From the NCBI RefSeq assembly GCF_000972845.2, contig NC_040022.1:12511711-12575710 (forward strand): a stretch of DNA of 64,000 bases, given 5' to 3'. Both the position numbers and the translations under genes were made by a program. The notes under the pieces were generated by a model. The model worked only from the letters and a program-made list of their open reading frames with translations, did no database searches and was not told where the DNA came from. This document shows, one piece after another, positions 1 through 13,143 of the stretch. This stretch comes from Larimichthys crocea. Taxonomy: Eukaryota; Chordata; Actinopteri; Sciaenidae. Positions within the stretch are counted from its first letter, which is position 1, and each line of letters starts with the position of its first letter.

Positions 1-1034
1 TGGAGATAGATTGAGGAGAAAGGGAACCAGACGGAGTAGAGAAAGCAGAGTAGAAGGGCCCTTGCGATCTATCATCCTCCATAGACGCTTCCCAAAAAAG
101 GACGCCGCTCTTTTTCCAGTCTGTGTTTTGCCTTACGTTTACTGTAAGCCCGCTGCTAATCGGAAAAGACATTACCGGTCAACTCCAGCTGAGTCCTCTC
201 CAGTCGACACTGCTTCGTTCTATGCTCATGGGCTGATTTACGTATGCTTAATTTTAGGTGTTAATTTGAGAAACTGCAGAGGAAAGGCTCCACCAGCTAT
301 ATAGATTCAGAGCAAAAAGGGGTCATTGAGGCAAGTCGTTCCCTCTTCTTGGTAAATGGGGTGTAAAACATGCCTGGCGCTGAGAGTGACTGTGGCCCAG
401 AAGGAGATGATTATCTGGGGCTAATTTCACCCACAGTGGGGCTGAAACTATCCCTTAAGGATCATATACAGGTCTTATAGACACTATATAGTGCTGGATG
501 AGGTGTCCCCGAAGCGCCTTAACAAGACGAGATCATCTGGGCATCATCCTCCCTCAATGGATAACGTGATGCTGTCCATTCATAAATTTTAGCTAAGGAG
601 GAACAAGAGGGAGGATGTCCTCTTGCCGTTGTCTTGTTGGTGTGATTAAAACACCACTGGACCAAATATATTTATGATGCAGTTAAAAATGTGCTTTATG
701 TGCACGATTCCTGACAGAGCCTGGACCGAGGCCTGAGGCTACATTAGATCACTGAGAAAGCCATCCCCGAGTACTGTTGCTTACTTGACAAATGTAACCA
801 AAACTCACAACACATTACTCACTAAGTTATTACATACACTAAAGTTTGACAGCGTTGTGTCCGCTCTTTATCTCCGCTTGAGGCTAGCAGCTCAAGGCTA
901 CGTAGCCGCTCCTAGCATAAGACGCCTGAATACCTGACCAAACTGTCAGTGACTGACGTGCATTGTGGGTAATGTAGACACAAAGATTTGACAAGGAAGA
1001 TGTATGAAATAAAAAAAATACTTCTGTAATGATT
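1..1034. other. Intron 2 sequence with an enhancer-like stretch
   Basis: No convincing exon. A 97-codon open frame at 11-304 has no recognisable domain and no splice context. The stretch 370-640 is complex, free of simple repeats and carries short AT-rich motifs (GATGATTATCTGGGGCTAAT, CTATCCCTTAAGG). It could be a conserved non-coding element, but that is an impression from composition only. Confidence 0.35.
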
Positions 1035-1363
1035 TTGTGCAGTCGCTGCATTGCAGTCTCCTCACATCACCCTCACCTTCCTAGTGTAAAGAGAAACAAC
1101 ACTTTAAAGACCCTGTCTAGAGTCAGTGTTTAGTTTGTCTGTTCTGGGCTACTGTAGAAACACAGTGTTTCAACATGGCGGCCTCCATGAAAGAGGACCC
1201 GCTCCCACTGTAGATATAAAAGGAGAATTTTTAAGTAACAAAAACAAAAAGATTCTTATTTTCAGGTGATTATACATGCATGAAACATAGTTATGAATAT
1301 TATATTCCATGTCTGCCTTATTCTAAAAATAAAGGCTCCAAATCTTACACACTGACACTTTAA
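1035..1363 (-). mobile_element. TTAA-flanked MITE, copy A (reverse orientation)
   Basis: One of six related copies in the window. Read on the minus strand it contains the shared blocks: the ATAATATTCATAACTATG region, the AGCGGGTCCTCTTTCATGG region, ACTGACTCTAG, and GTGAGGGTGATGTGAGGAG. It ends in CTTACACACTGACACTTTAA with TTAA at 1360-1363. The 1035 end is eroded and lacks a clear inverted terminus. No coding capacity. Confidence 0.85.
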
Positions 1364-2547
1364 AAGTTTCTTCATAAAAGTGTTATAGGAGTGACATGCT
1401 AAACCAGTGAAGTACAAACCCTCCATATCAACACGTCACATATACTGAAATTTACGTGAAAAACTGAAAACAAGACATTGTGGTTAAAATGCAGCTAGCT
1501 TACGATGTGGAGGTATTTACTGAACGTCAAAAGCTAGCTTAACGTTAGCCTCAGTGACTTTAGCAGCACTCTTCCTTGTACCTGTAGCTAAGGTGTTAAA
1601 GCACTTCTTGAATCTGGATAAAAACAGGCGACGCCTAATAATTATTGTTACATGTAGGTTTAGTAGTGGCCAATGTTAGCAAGGCATGTAAATAAGATAA
1701 GTTTGAAAGAACTGGAAGGTTATGCACCATGTCGACATGTACCAGACCACCCAGTCCAGTGAATGAAACTGGCATCAACCTTCCATCAAACTTACTCTGA
1801 ACAAGCTGAAGTAATAGAATATTACTAAGTTTAGAAACTAAACTGACTTACTACATTTCTAATTAATCCCTACCATACGAATATACTTATTATTAATGCA
1901 CTACTGCTTAAACACACATCTCAAGCGGCAGGTCTTGAATAAAAATGGACCCGTGCACACACTCTCATCTGTGTGGAACACACGAGCACAAAAAGGCATG
2001 TCTCCTGGCCTGTGTAATCATGTGTAACAACATGTGTTAAGTACGTTCTCTAAGGTCATTAGTGTACACAAGATGAAAGCTGATCATCAGCGGGCCTATC
2101 AGCTTACGTGAAAATTAATATGCGTTGCACAAACTCTCTCGTGTGACATTTTGTCTTTTCTCTACCACCGCCCCCCCCCCAACACACACACACACCTCCT
2201 CTCTGTCTGTCTGCTTTTCATTCTGCCTGTAGCTCAAGTGAGGTCATTCTTTTTCTTTTTTTGGAGAACGTACCCAGTAACCCCAGTGTGCGTGCGTGCG
2301 TGTGTGTGTCTTTGCATATGTATGCATGCATTTATATACTGTATATGTCTGTGCATGCATAAGTGTGTGAGTGTGTGTGTGTGTTTCTCCTGTGGGTCCA
2401 GAGCAATTCTGTGCTGCTCTGAGTCGAGCAGTGGGCTGTTTCAGGCCTGCGGTCTAAGTTCAATAAGCCAGGTTTGACATATGCTAGCATTCTGTACAAA
2501 CACTGTCCAGTGGTCGGCCCTGCACTCTAACCCTGCTATTATGACTG

Positions 2548-2548
<1 letters not shown>
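1364..2548. other. Intron 2 sequence, no gene seen
   Basis: Ordinary AT-rich intronic sequence. From 2160 it becomes low in complexity, with a C run, CA and GT stretches and the alternating segment at about 2295-2385. Open frames here run through these repeats and are not credible genes. Confidence 0.7.

Positions 2549-2580
<32 letters not shown>
2549..2580. repeat. (TG)n microsatellite
   Basis: About sixteen uninterrupted TG units, followed after a short break by TTTTGTGTGTG. Confidence 0.97.
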
Positions 2581-2584
<4 letters not shown>

Positions 2585-2599
2585 GTGTGTGTTCCTGTT

Positions 2600-5500
2600 A
2601 CAGAAAGAGCAAAAGCAAGAGGCAAGAGAAAGAAAAACAGAACGAGGGATGGCAACTAAGATAAATACAGTAAAAGCAGAGTCCGGTGAGGATAGCGTGA
2701 TCGGGTCTGCAGCCCAGGCCTAAAAATGTTTAAATGTTCTTCTTCAACAACTCAGTGAGTTTCTGGGGCTGAAGCAGGGTGAGGGTAAGACTCAGTAAAT
2801 ATACATAGAATGTGTGTGTCAGGCTCAGCCAAAGACCAGCAGATGGCCCCACACATCAACAGTGTTAGCACAGGTATAGAGGGGGCACACCTGAGACGAG
2901 CCAAACGGAGCTAACTTCAGATTGTGTCAGTCCACAGGACCCCTTCTTTGTTTTTAATCTGCTCAGCGTGCATCATGGGTAATGTAGTCAAGAGAAAACA
3001 CTTATACGTACTCAACTTGCTGTTATGAAAACCAGCCTGCGACGTTAAACCTTGGATCCTGACATAGTGTGTAATGAAATTCGCCAAATGGAAAATTGAT
3101 TTAGTGGTCTGAGAAAGCAGTGGAGAATTAACTGTACTTTGCTTTGCGCTCCAATCTAATTGACCGACGAAGGCCATCAGATAAAGGCTGTGTGGCTTCC
3201 ACATCCTGTGTGTTAGTGGCTCATCTGCCTCTCTATCCACCCACTGGACTAACCTACTGCTGCCCTACCTTCCCATTTAACACATTGTTTGTCTAACAAA
3301 CCTCCAGCCTCCTTCCCTTCATTACAGCCTCTCCACTTGTCTCACTTACTGACTACCAGCCATCAGCTACACTCTGTCTTAGTGGTGGTTCTCCCCATAA
3401 AGAGCTAGAGTGTCAGCCTGCTTGCCTGCCAGCTTGTTGCTCCCATAAAGACGTAGGAATGAGGGACCAATCTCATTAGGGGGAAGATTAGGCCAAATCT
3501 GTTTTCTGTCCCGGTGCCACTGCTGCTGCTGCTGCAGCTGTGGAGCTATGATGAGTGGTAATGCCACTGCCAGGGTATTGTACCAACTAACATGAACACA
3601 AACACACCCACTTTCCACACAATCTAAGCTGTTATGAGATGCTAATCACCGCTGTCATTGGCTTGGAGTGGGAGTGTTAGCGGTGGCCTGACCAAAGTGT
3701 GTGTGTGTTGTCTTTGTTCTACTGTATGGTCCAAGCCCACAAACAAGTCCCAAAACACCCAAGAGAGATGAGTAACAGGCCTGAAGACAGAACCCAAACA
3801 GCTATAATGTTATGAGAGGGAGAGAGAGAGAGAGAAAAAGCAACAAGTGAGTAAGAGACAGAACTCAGGGAGGGATGGAGGGAGGGACTGAGGGAGAAAG
3901 GGAAACACGTGAGGAGGTTAAATGTAACAGAGGGTTTATTGTTTGTGGTTCTTTGGGGAGGGAACGAAGCGAGCGAAGGAGGGAAAAGGCAGCAGAACGA
4001 GGGGAGGAGACGAGGGAGGAGGGAGACAGTGGGAACCAGTGCGTTGGCAGAGGCCACAGCGTCAAGCAGCCCTGCTCAGTCAGCCTGCAGACCGGAGGCC
4101 TCACTATAATCAGTCTAATGCTGAGCAGGAGACAGCCAGCACACTGAAATCAAACAGTTATGGCACAAGATTAAACACTCTGCATTAAGGAGGTCAACTT
4201 TCTACGCTCAGGTCACTCTGAGACTACACAAAGAATACACACGAGAGTGTGCGCCAGGCAATGCAATCGACATTTGGACCTGGACAGCCATCTCATGAAA
4301 CTCTGAAAATAGAAACTCACAGGGAATTCTTCTTTTAAAAGTTTTAGACTTGAGTTCTTTGGAGACTTTCACTCTCTGTCTGTACGCAATGATTGGAAAA
4401 AGTTAGCCTTCTTTGGACAGAGGTACAAAGTTCAGAAATATGTCTAGTGCGTATTTAAATTTAAAAATGAACACATTGCATTTTCTTTGTTCGTTTCATA
4501 CACAAGAAGAATTGTGAAATGTTATAAGCTGTTTGTTTTTTTTACACCACAAGATGTTAGGAAAAAGTACGTAATGTACACTACAGTACATAACTAACAT
4601 TTTGACATTTCTGCTTGTGTAGAGATTAAACAAATGAGATACAGTGTCTTCTATTAAAGTCAGTCACTTACTGACTGGAGATGTGGCCTGAATATTTACA
4701 TATAAAGCAGAGTGCTGTTATAAATAATCATTTTGCTGCAGTATAGCTTCTGGTAACCAATGGCAGCACTGAGGCTGAGTTGTGTCCATCACTCTGTATT
4801 GACTACCTAGTAAGGTATATTTACTGTCCACCATTTTATTTCAGTTTTTACACGTTTGGTGTGTAATTCATAGAATATATAATATCTTCACTAAATAGAG
4901 GAACTCATAACACACATTACACTACTCATTGCTAAAAAGCCCACTTCGGTTCAAATTGACATTTCTTCATTGGAAATGTGTGCAAAAAATTATCTGTTGT
5001 TTGACACAATAAACTCCCCTCAAGGTCGCCTTACTATCTCTTTTGGTGCTTTCATCCTCATCTCAAGGTTTTCATCAGACATTGTCATCCCTTTTTTATG
5101 ACTTTACACTGACCTGATTTCTTTTTGCCTTTCCTTTATTCACCCAGTGAGTTTGTATTTCAGACACTCATGTACACAAATGTGATATGAAATGGGTATG
5201 ACGGTCCTGGATCAGGGCTAGATCCTTGTGAGAACAACTAATTAGGTTTATGCTCTCTGTCAAGCATCGTATTCTGTGGTGACTCAGGGACCAGTATGTA
5301 CAGTATACATGGAAAGACTTCAGCGTCAGCAGCAGGAAGACAACCGGCAGATAATGATCTGTGTAGGGGCCAAGTGGTCTCTCTTTCTCTCTGTCTCTCT
5401 TTCTAACTCTTGCACTTACTCCTTTTCTCTCTCTGCCTTTGACAGATTTTAAGTAAATACCAGCAAACAAGCTATTATTTCTGGCAGCCAGGGCCCTGTC

Positions 5501-8500
5501 TCTCTTCCAAAAGACATGGAGCAGAGGGAGAGGGGGTGGATGAAATCACCCTAACAGATGTGATTTAAATCAATATTACATTATAGGTGCCTTTATTTAT
5601 TTAAAAAAAAAAAAAGTAACACAGGGAACCAAACCAAAAAGGGCCCAGTGACGACTGCTGCCCTTCGCTTGACGGAATAATTGCTTTTAATACATAAGGG
5701 TTTTTCATATTTTAATTTCCTTTTACCCCCCGCTTGTCCTTCTTCTGTGTTCCTTCAAGTCTGAGCAATCCCCCCGATGTTAAAATAATATCAGCGAAGA
5801 AAAAAAAGAGAAAAAATCAGCCGAGTTGTCAAACGTAGATTTTAACACAAACCATCTGGTGGAGCGATGGAGGTAAACAGGCGCAAACAGAACTGGGCCG
5901 GGAGGAAGAGGAGGGGTAGAAAAGGGAGGCAGCTGAGGGAGGAGAAAAGAAGCAGAGATCTTGAGAGGGGAGATGGGGTGAGATAAGCCGAATGTTACGG
6001 AGGAGGAGTTGGAGTAATGGGAGATAGAGCTGGTAGAGAGAAAAAAAACAATTTGAACGTGAGGGGAAAGGTGGAGGATGAAGAGGAGGAGGCGGAGAGA
6101 TGGATGATTGGGAGGTGAGGGAGGGGGGGTGGAGAAAGTGACAAAAATGTAGTCTGTGAACAAATTAAGGTGTTGTAGTCGAGACTTGACAGAAGGAGAG
6201 GAGGAGTGGGAGCCTCAAATACTCTTCTGTGTTGTATCCATTCTAACAGAATATGGGACAATAGGAGGGCTTCTTTCCAAAATTCTATGAAACAATTCTG
6301 AATTGAAAAAGTTAGCTCATGCATACACTTCTAATTACTAAATACATCTCATTAAAACCTGGAAACTTTAACTCTTTAAAAAAAAGTGTAAGACATTGCA
6401 ACTGTAACTTCTCCTTATCAGTAACAGAGCAATATCTTAGATTTAAGATTTCCGTGTAAAGTCAAAATAAATATGTGTTCTGAGTTTCTCAGAACAGCGA
6501 AGAAAGTGTAATTAACCACCAAGCCAAATCTGAAAAATTAAAAATATCAACAAGTTTATGAAATGATGTGTTAAAATCAGGTAAAAATGAATTCTCAGCT
6601 CCAGGACTGTGGGGGCGTGTCCTACGAATATGCTAAAGCCACACCCACTCGTGGGAGCAGTCGAGCAGCCATTTTGAAGCGACTGAAACGTGTCAGATGA
6701 GTTCAGAAAATGACATGGCTAACTTTGAAACACTCTGAGTGAGATGAATTCATCTCTATCTCTCTCCTAGGGGTGCAGGGGTATGCTCAGGGTGGCCTCA
6801 GCGTGTCATCAAGCCACCCTTTAAGGACCGCCCACAAAATCCTGGACTGAAAAACTGTTTTAACCTCTAACTCCACATTTCAGTAATATATCATTCAAAG
6901 TCTTTTCACGTGTTTTCAGCAACTATTTTCCAACATATTTTGTGTTTTTTGAAGAAATTTGGACTTTAAGCTAATACAGACTTTAGGCTAATATATAACA
7001 ACCTCAATTAGCTTATTTATTCATTTTATATTCATATTTCAAGCCTTTGTCTAACAGCGTGTCGCTTAATTTTACTGACTATGCAAGAACTTCAGATTGA
7101 GTTGAAGTTTCATCCATCAGTGTCAATGTTTTGAGAATTAGTCATTTCTACAATATCTGCACCTGGCAGAGAATGGTTAAGGTTAGGGAAGGGAAACATC
7201 GTGGTCATGGCTAATAAGCTGTGGTTAAAGGTGCCGTGCGGAATTTCTGGCAGCTAAGGCTACACAGCAATGTTTTTACTAGCGGGCCCCCGTTTTGTTT
7301 GTATCGTGCATGCCCGTGCAAGTACACGGGCAATTTAAACCACTTTCCTGCAAGCAGTTTTACAGTACTCTGCTCATGGTTGGCAGCATCACAACGCAAC
7401 ACAAAGAAAGGTAGTAATGTGCCAATGGAGGCAGTGAAGAAGACTGCTAGCTAGCAAACATGGGTTCTAGCTAGGATTTAGTATTGGGTATTGCAACATT
7501 GAATATGAACATAATTGTGTTTATTTACAGGAAAACAAAAGCACTATGTTTCAGGTTAAAACACATAAAATCACAGTTGTGTTTTTCATTGTTGTTGTCT
7601 GCAACAGGACAAGAACTCTCAGTCTCCAGCATGAGGGTTGGATACGCTATGCTACGCACCCATCCACACCACCCCAGCCCAACACCCTTATATTCAGCCT
7701 TGTTTAATGTAACACAGCACCCACAACTCGCTGCATTGACACTGAACTTTGCGAAATTGCACGTTAATTGTGTGCTGCAGAATTGTCCAATATAAACGGA
7801 ATTCCTCTGGATACTGAACAGAACTGGAAGCAGTACCCAGACCAATGTGCCTGGCTCAGTACGGTGATCTTGAAAAGTGATTGGAAAATTGCAGAAGGAA
7901 GTGCTAAGAGGAAAGACTGAAGGGTATTTTTTTTTTGGGGGGTTGTCGTAGAAGCGAACAATAGATAAAGAATAAATGGGAGAGGTCATGTGAAATTAGT
8001 ATGGAAACACATTTAAACACATATTGTAGTATCTTACCTTTTGTTGAGACAGCAGCAGGACAGCAGCAGAAACATAAAGGAAGACAGAAAAAGATTTGAA
8101 TTAGCATCATTAGCACATTAACGCTAACAGGTGTCAGTTGTGTCAGTGGCTGGTGACATGGTCAACCAGATTTAACGCCACAGAGATGAATGTCTTTTGA
8201 TCAGGTTGGGAAAATAAATATTAGTACTAAGTTTTAAAATGATTAAGTATTGAGTATTGAGTATTAATATTTTTTGACCAAATACTTGACATATCCATCA
8301 GCCTTAGCGACCTTTTATGCTGTGCCTAAAAGCCACTAGCCTGTCTGTTTGTTTGTTTTTTCTGGAGGGAAAGTTCTGGCAGGTGACTGACAGACGTTGC
8401 ATGTGTCGACATTATCTGTGTTTGTTCTCTTAACAGGCTGGAAACAAGACGTTTCCTTATCAAGCCGTTGTTGGCCAGGACAAGGAAGAGAACTAAGTAA

Positions 8501-8620
8501 TTCGTGGAAATGGATGGATGAAAATTCCCCTCCCTCAACAGGTACAAAGAATGTTGTAGTGCAGTTTTAGCCCACAGCACCCTCCTTCACTGACTACCAC
8601 TCCCCAACCCCTCCGCCTCT
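2600..8620. other. Intron 2 sequence without recognisable genes
   Basis: Mostly unremarkable intronic DNA. Notable composition: a GA-rich block at 3810-4035, a strongly purine-rich block at 5875-6145, and a direct run of CTG units near 3520-3540. The part 7211-8160, starting GTTAAAGGTGCCGTGCGGAA, has the feel of a decayed dispersed repeat, but no ends could be defined. Open frames of 100-154 codons here show no domain. Confidence 0.6.
5875..6145. repeat. GA-rich polypurine block
   Basis: The plus strand is dominated by GGAGGA/GAGAGG words with few pyrimidines. This explains the long open frames on the complementary strand, which read out as serine-, proline- and leucine-rich low complexity. 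Such tracts can adopt triplex structures in vitro; no role is implied. Confidence 0.75.
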
Positions 8621-8624
8621 CTCT

Positions 8625-8925
8625 GTATATTCCTCCTCGTGGTGGCATGGCCCCTGTCAGGTGACACGGGAGCTGATGAGGCCTGACAGAGGGTCACTGA
8701 CCTCACTTCCTACTCTAATTGGTCCTGGGTGATAAACCGGCCCCCTGGGACTCTGGGAGATGTGGGCTTGGTGGTGGAGCAGGGAGGAGCTAGGAGTTGT
8801 GGAGTGGGGGTGAGTAGCGGAGGTCTAGCGAGGCCTCTTCTAACTCAAGCATTTGGTAATGCACTAATTAATTTTAAGAGTTCGACATCCCCTCTCTGGC
8901 CCTTACTAGAAACAGATGTTCGGCT
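8625..8925. other. Candidate conserved non-coding element
   Basis: A complex, repeat-free stretch containing CTCTAATTGGTCC and GCACTAATTAATTTTAAGAG, words typical of homeodomain-bound enhancers. Conservation cannot be tested from one sequence. Confidence 0.3.
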
Positions 8926-9587
8926 GAGAGGGAGGGGCGGTGGTGGGTGATATGCCGAACGCTGCTGAGCAAAACTCAGATACAGATCTCCAGAAGAGGA
9001 GTTAAAAAGAGATTGGTGGGTGACAGAATAACACAGAGAAAGAATGTTCCAAAGAATCTGAGTCACTTTGCCATGGCCCCACCCCCTCCGCTTGTCTGAC
9101 AGGTGAAGCGGATGACAGTGCAATTTCACACCTCGCTGAGCGAACGGCGGATTCGACTGTGTTCGCGAGAAAGAGAACAAAACATCCTCCTGAGGAGCCG
9201 CACACGTGCCCACATACGCGCACACTCGCACACGGAAACAGAATGCAACAGAATGTATTCTGTTAACACTTGTGGGTTACACCCTGAGAAAAAACACAAT
9301 GGCCTATTCATGAGATATGTGTGTGTATACAATGACACATGTGTCTTTGAAACTGAGCGGGGGGTGGGGGTGTTTTCAAGAGGCATTTGTAACTTAATAA
9401 AGATACAGCGAGGACGGTGTGTATGTGAAGAGAGGGGGAGGGCGTGTGTGTGTGTACGGCACACAACATTCAAATGTTAAGTTGTCAGCAGGATAACAGG
9501 AATGAGAGTTTTGCCTAATGTGTCAGGGGGGATCTGGAAGTGATCTGTGGCCCTGACATGAAAACAGGAGGGTGTGTGTGTGTGTTG

Positions 9588-9624
<37 letters not shown>

Positions 9625-10124
9625 GGGGGGGTTAGAAGGGGTTGGGGAGGTCCAGGGAGGCCCAGTTGTTGTAACCTCTGACCTTTCGGCACACTCCAGG
9701 GCCTCCCAGAAGCCACTTCAAATGCACCCTGCATGGGAGCCCCCCGTGCCACAAAGAGAAAGAGAGAAGGAGCGGGGGAGGGCGAGAGTCTCAGCTGTCA
9801 TCGCTGTCACAGAGATGCATGCACACTAAAAACCTACTCACAAAACTATTTGTTTCTGCTTCTGTTTCTGTGAGTCTGTTAACCACCAAATCCAGAGCCT
9901 TGGAGTCCCTGTGGACGAGCTGTTGCTACGTACATGCTGCCGACATCCTCACACTGCTTTGACAGGTCCCACACACTGATATTTGTCAGTGCTAGATTCC
10001 TTTCAGCTCCCAGTTTTCACCTTTTATTCCTGATCTTACTCTACACTGTAACATCTTGTTCCAACTCTAAAACAAACTTGCATCAAGTAAAACCCTCTGC
10101 AAGATGTCTTTAGCGTCATCACAT
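8926..10124. other. Intron 2 sequence with GT/G-rich microsatellite
   Basis: Contains GT-rich blocks around 9315-9465 and the compound (GT)n/G-run microsatellite at 9572-9631. No exon was recognised on either strand. Confidence 0.65.
9572..9631. repeat. (GT)n plus G-run microsatellite
   Basis: Two (GT)n arrays separated by TTGGAG, ending in a run of nine to ten G residues. Confidence 0.97.
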
Positions 10125-10514
10125 TTGAAGGCCCAGTGTGTAACATTTAAGAGGATCTGTTGACAGAAATGGAATATAATATTCATAACTATGTTTTCAT
10201 CAGTGTATAATCACCTGAAAATAAGAATTACTATCTTTATGTTAACTTATATTACTTTTTTATATTTACAGAGGGAGCGGGTCCTCTTCCATGGAGTCCG
10301 CCATGTTGATCCACTGTGTTTCTACAGCAGCCCAGGAGGGACAAACCAAACACTGACTCTAAAAAGGACCTTTCACATTTTTTTTACAAGTTTCTCACCC
10401 ACTGTAGTTTCTTCTTTATGCTTGAACCAAGAGGGAGAGGTGAGGGATATTCAGTTGGTTACACTCTGAAACCTCACCACTAAATGCCACTAAATTCCAC
10501 ACACCGGACCTTTG
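10125..10514 (+). mobile_element. TTAA-type MITE, copy B (nearly full length, slightly longer)
   Basis: Starts TTGAAGGCCCAGTGTGTAAC and ends in CACACCGGACCTTTGAA, an inverted repeat of the start. It carries the same internal blocks as the other copies (ATAATATTCATAACTATG, GAGCGGGTCCTCTTCCATGG, AAACACTGACTCT). The half after the conserved ACTGACTCT block differs from copies E and F, so it may be a subfamily or contain replaced sequence. Confidence 0.85.
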
Positions 10515-10534
10515 AACAAAACTCAGCATGGCAG

Positions 10535-10738
10535 AGCGAGTGTTTAGTTTGTCCTTTCTGTGCTACTGTAAGTATTGTTGCAGTCCAGCATGACGGACTC
10601 TGTGGAAGAGAAGGTAAAGTAACAAAAAAACATAAAGATTCTTAGCTTATGTATTCTGATCTTCAGGTGATTATACACTAATAAAAACCATAGTTATGAA
10701 TATTATATTTTGTAAATAAATCTGACACACTGGACCTG
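10535..10738 (-). mobile_element. TTAA-type MITE, copy C (truncated, reverse)
   Basis: Immediately follows copy B in the opposite orientation. Recognisable blocks are GTGTTTAGTTTGTCCTTTCT, CTTCAGGTGATTATACAC, ATAGTTATGAATATTATATT and a terminal CTGACACACTGGACCT. The distal half is missing. Confidence 0.8.
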
Positions 10739-10739
10739 G

Positions 10740-12117
10740 AACACAACCCTGTGTCCACAAAAGAATAAACAAACAAATTTAGAGTAAATAATTAAAAGAA
10801 ATGGAGTAAAAGAAGAAATAATTCTACATGAATATGCAGTCAGATGAAAAAACTAATTTCTTTGGGTTACTTGTGATTTCCTGCTTCTCATATTGTTTTG
10901 GACATCTGTGATCGCTGATGTTTGTTTTCTCTGGCTGCCCTGCGCTCTCACGTCAGTCACCTGTTGCAGATTGCTGTCATTTATTTATTTATGTAGATGA
11001 TGTCATCTTGTTAGTGCTGCTTGGAGCCTGATGAAGAGCTGATTGATCCATAAACAAAAACAGCAACAATGAATAAAAAAATAAAAACTACATTCCTCTT
11101 TGCTTCAGCACATGCTGGGAGTGTTTTCTTTGGATCTAGCATGACACATTTGGTATCTCTGGAAAATTTGAGATCTCAGCAAGAGATTTAAATTTAAGTT
11201 CTGAGACTTTGAAGACAGAGTTTTGATCTTTTAGGAGTTTAAGAGGTTAAATCCACCTAAAACACTCCTGCCTTGTACTTTCTTTAAGGTCATAACCCTT
11301 TTCAGTGTGCTCTTTGTTTTACAGTCTTTCTCTCAGAAATTCTTTTTACTCCTTGCTCTTGGTTTTCCTCTCCCAAAGTCCCAGAGCACCGAGCTCCCCT
11401 ATCCTCATCGCTGCCCTGCAGAGCATTAGACGACCACCACCACGCTCCCATCTCCCTGCCCGGTTCCTCCGCATTTGTCTTAGCGTGTGTGGTCTGATTA
11501 GTCAGGCCCCTGCGGTTTAGCTCTGACCCAGGGAGTATGCGGTGCGGTGGACGAGTGGGTGGGGAGGCAGTTCGATGGCGGTGACGTGCCAGCATGAGGA
11601 AATGCGATATCATCCGTGGAGCTGTCAACCTCCAGTGAGAAAGCAGACCCAGAGCGCCGTTGTCATGCCAACCCCGTCCTGCCCCAGTTGATCCCCCAAT
11701 TCTTCTCATAGCCCCGCGGCTATTTCTGACCTATGTAAAAACCACCTGACGGTTGTTGGGAATCTATCATCAATCTTCTTGACTGACTGCAGGAGCATGT
11801 GTGCCCGCACACACACACACACACACTCACAGCTTGTACAAACACATACACCAACATACAGTAAGTGTGTGTGATATTGATCCACTGCACATAAGGGAAT
11901 TCCCTTCCAACTTTAGCCTCCTACAACAGTAGCGCACACTTCCAAGAGACTGAGGGCGGATTGCTCATTTACTTTGGCTGTGTCAGCAGGCAGCAGCCAC
12001 CTTGGCCAGACCGACTCTTCCTGGGTCTCCTCAGGCCCAGAGAGCAGAAACAGAGAGAGAGAGAGAGAGAGAGAGATGGATGGAGAGAGAGAGACTCTGA
12101 TGAGACGCAGAAAAGGC
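10740..12117. other. Intron 2 sequence, no gene seen
   Basis: AT-rich to 11,300, then more GC-balanced. The open frame at 11302-11709 on the minus strand (135 codons) has no recognisable domain. A (GA)n microsatellite lies at about 12048-12095. Confidence 0.6.
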
Positions 12118-13143
12118 AAACCAGTGGTGGAAAGTACGTTTACTCACGTCCTGCACATAAGTACAATTATGAGAATTTGAATTTTACTTTATACGTCTTC
12201 TTCAATAGATTTACAGAGTAAATACTGTATTTTTACTCTATTACATTTACCCGACAGCTACTAGATGCTAAAAACCTATAAACATATATAACATATATAT
12301 ATAAACTATCACCAGGCGCAAAATTAAAGGTCCAGTGTGTAAGAATTAGTGACATAAACATAACAATTCTTATTTTCAGGTGATTATATATGCATAATGA
12401 ACACATTCTTATGAATAATTTCTTATCTCTTAAAGTGCTGCATACCAGTTAATGTATCACATATGACAGGGCCATTCTGCTTTTGTACAATTCATTCATA
12501 AAACTTTAGTTATGTACATTTTTTTAATTGAATTTAATGTAACTGAGTGTATTTAGATTGTGGCAGTGGCAAAATGTCTACCAGCTGTGAATACTGCTTA
12601 CTTTTTTAATGCTTTTCTTATTATTTGACATACATAATATGATCAGTTTCTATTGTTAAGGATTAAACCAGTGGTGACATTTTGTCTTTGAGTTGTTCAC
12701 AGTTCCACCAAAGAGACATTTCACCTGTAAACTCCTCGGGTGGTTTTATTTAAATATCTGTTTGAGGCCCAAAGAGCTGAAAGTATCCATTATTTCATTT
12801 AAAAAAAAAAATTGCACATCAGAGCTTTTTTTTTCTTTTTTCAGACTCTATAAATCATCCCTTCAGATTTATGTTGTGACTTTTGGCGAGGCCTGAGCTG
12901 AAGGTTGAGAACCATTGGACTAAACTATCTGTATATAAAGTAGTTCAAAGTAGCTCAGCCTTGACCAGCTTACACATCTGTATTAATAATCTGTCTGGCC
13001 ATATGTCATCATCTATCACTCACAGGGGACATTTCACTGCAGAATTAGTTCTTTACTTTGAATACGCGGAGCATATTTAGCTGATAATACTTTTAGAAGA
13101 TTCTGAATGCAGGACTTTTGGAGTATTTATTTCACCGCTGTAG
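12118..13143 (+). mobile_element. Teleost dispersed repeat of the AAGTAC(N)ACTC type, with nested insertion
   Basis: Begins with AACCAGTGGTGGAAAGTACG and continues with the words TTTACTCACGTC, CATAAGTACAATTATGAG, TACTGTATTTTTACTC and TATTACATTTACC. It ends with GAATGCAGGACTTTTGG followed by a CACCGCTG end, roughly inverse to CAGTGGTG. This 'onion' of (A)AGTAC and TACTC words is a familiar dispersed repeat in fish genomes. The middle is expanded with unrelated AT-rich DNA and a MITE fragment at 12326-12425. Confidence 0.75.
12326..12425 (+). mobile_element. TTAA-type MITE, copy D (rearranged fragment nested in another repeat)
   Basis: Starts AAAGGTCCAGTGTGTAAG, the family terminus, then passes almost directly to TTCTTATTTTCAGGTGATTA, which belongs in the element's other orientation. 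This suggests internal deletion and inversion, or capture of two ends. It lies inside the 12118-13143 repeat. Confidence 0.75.
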
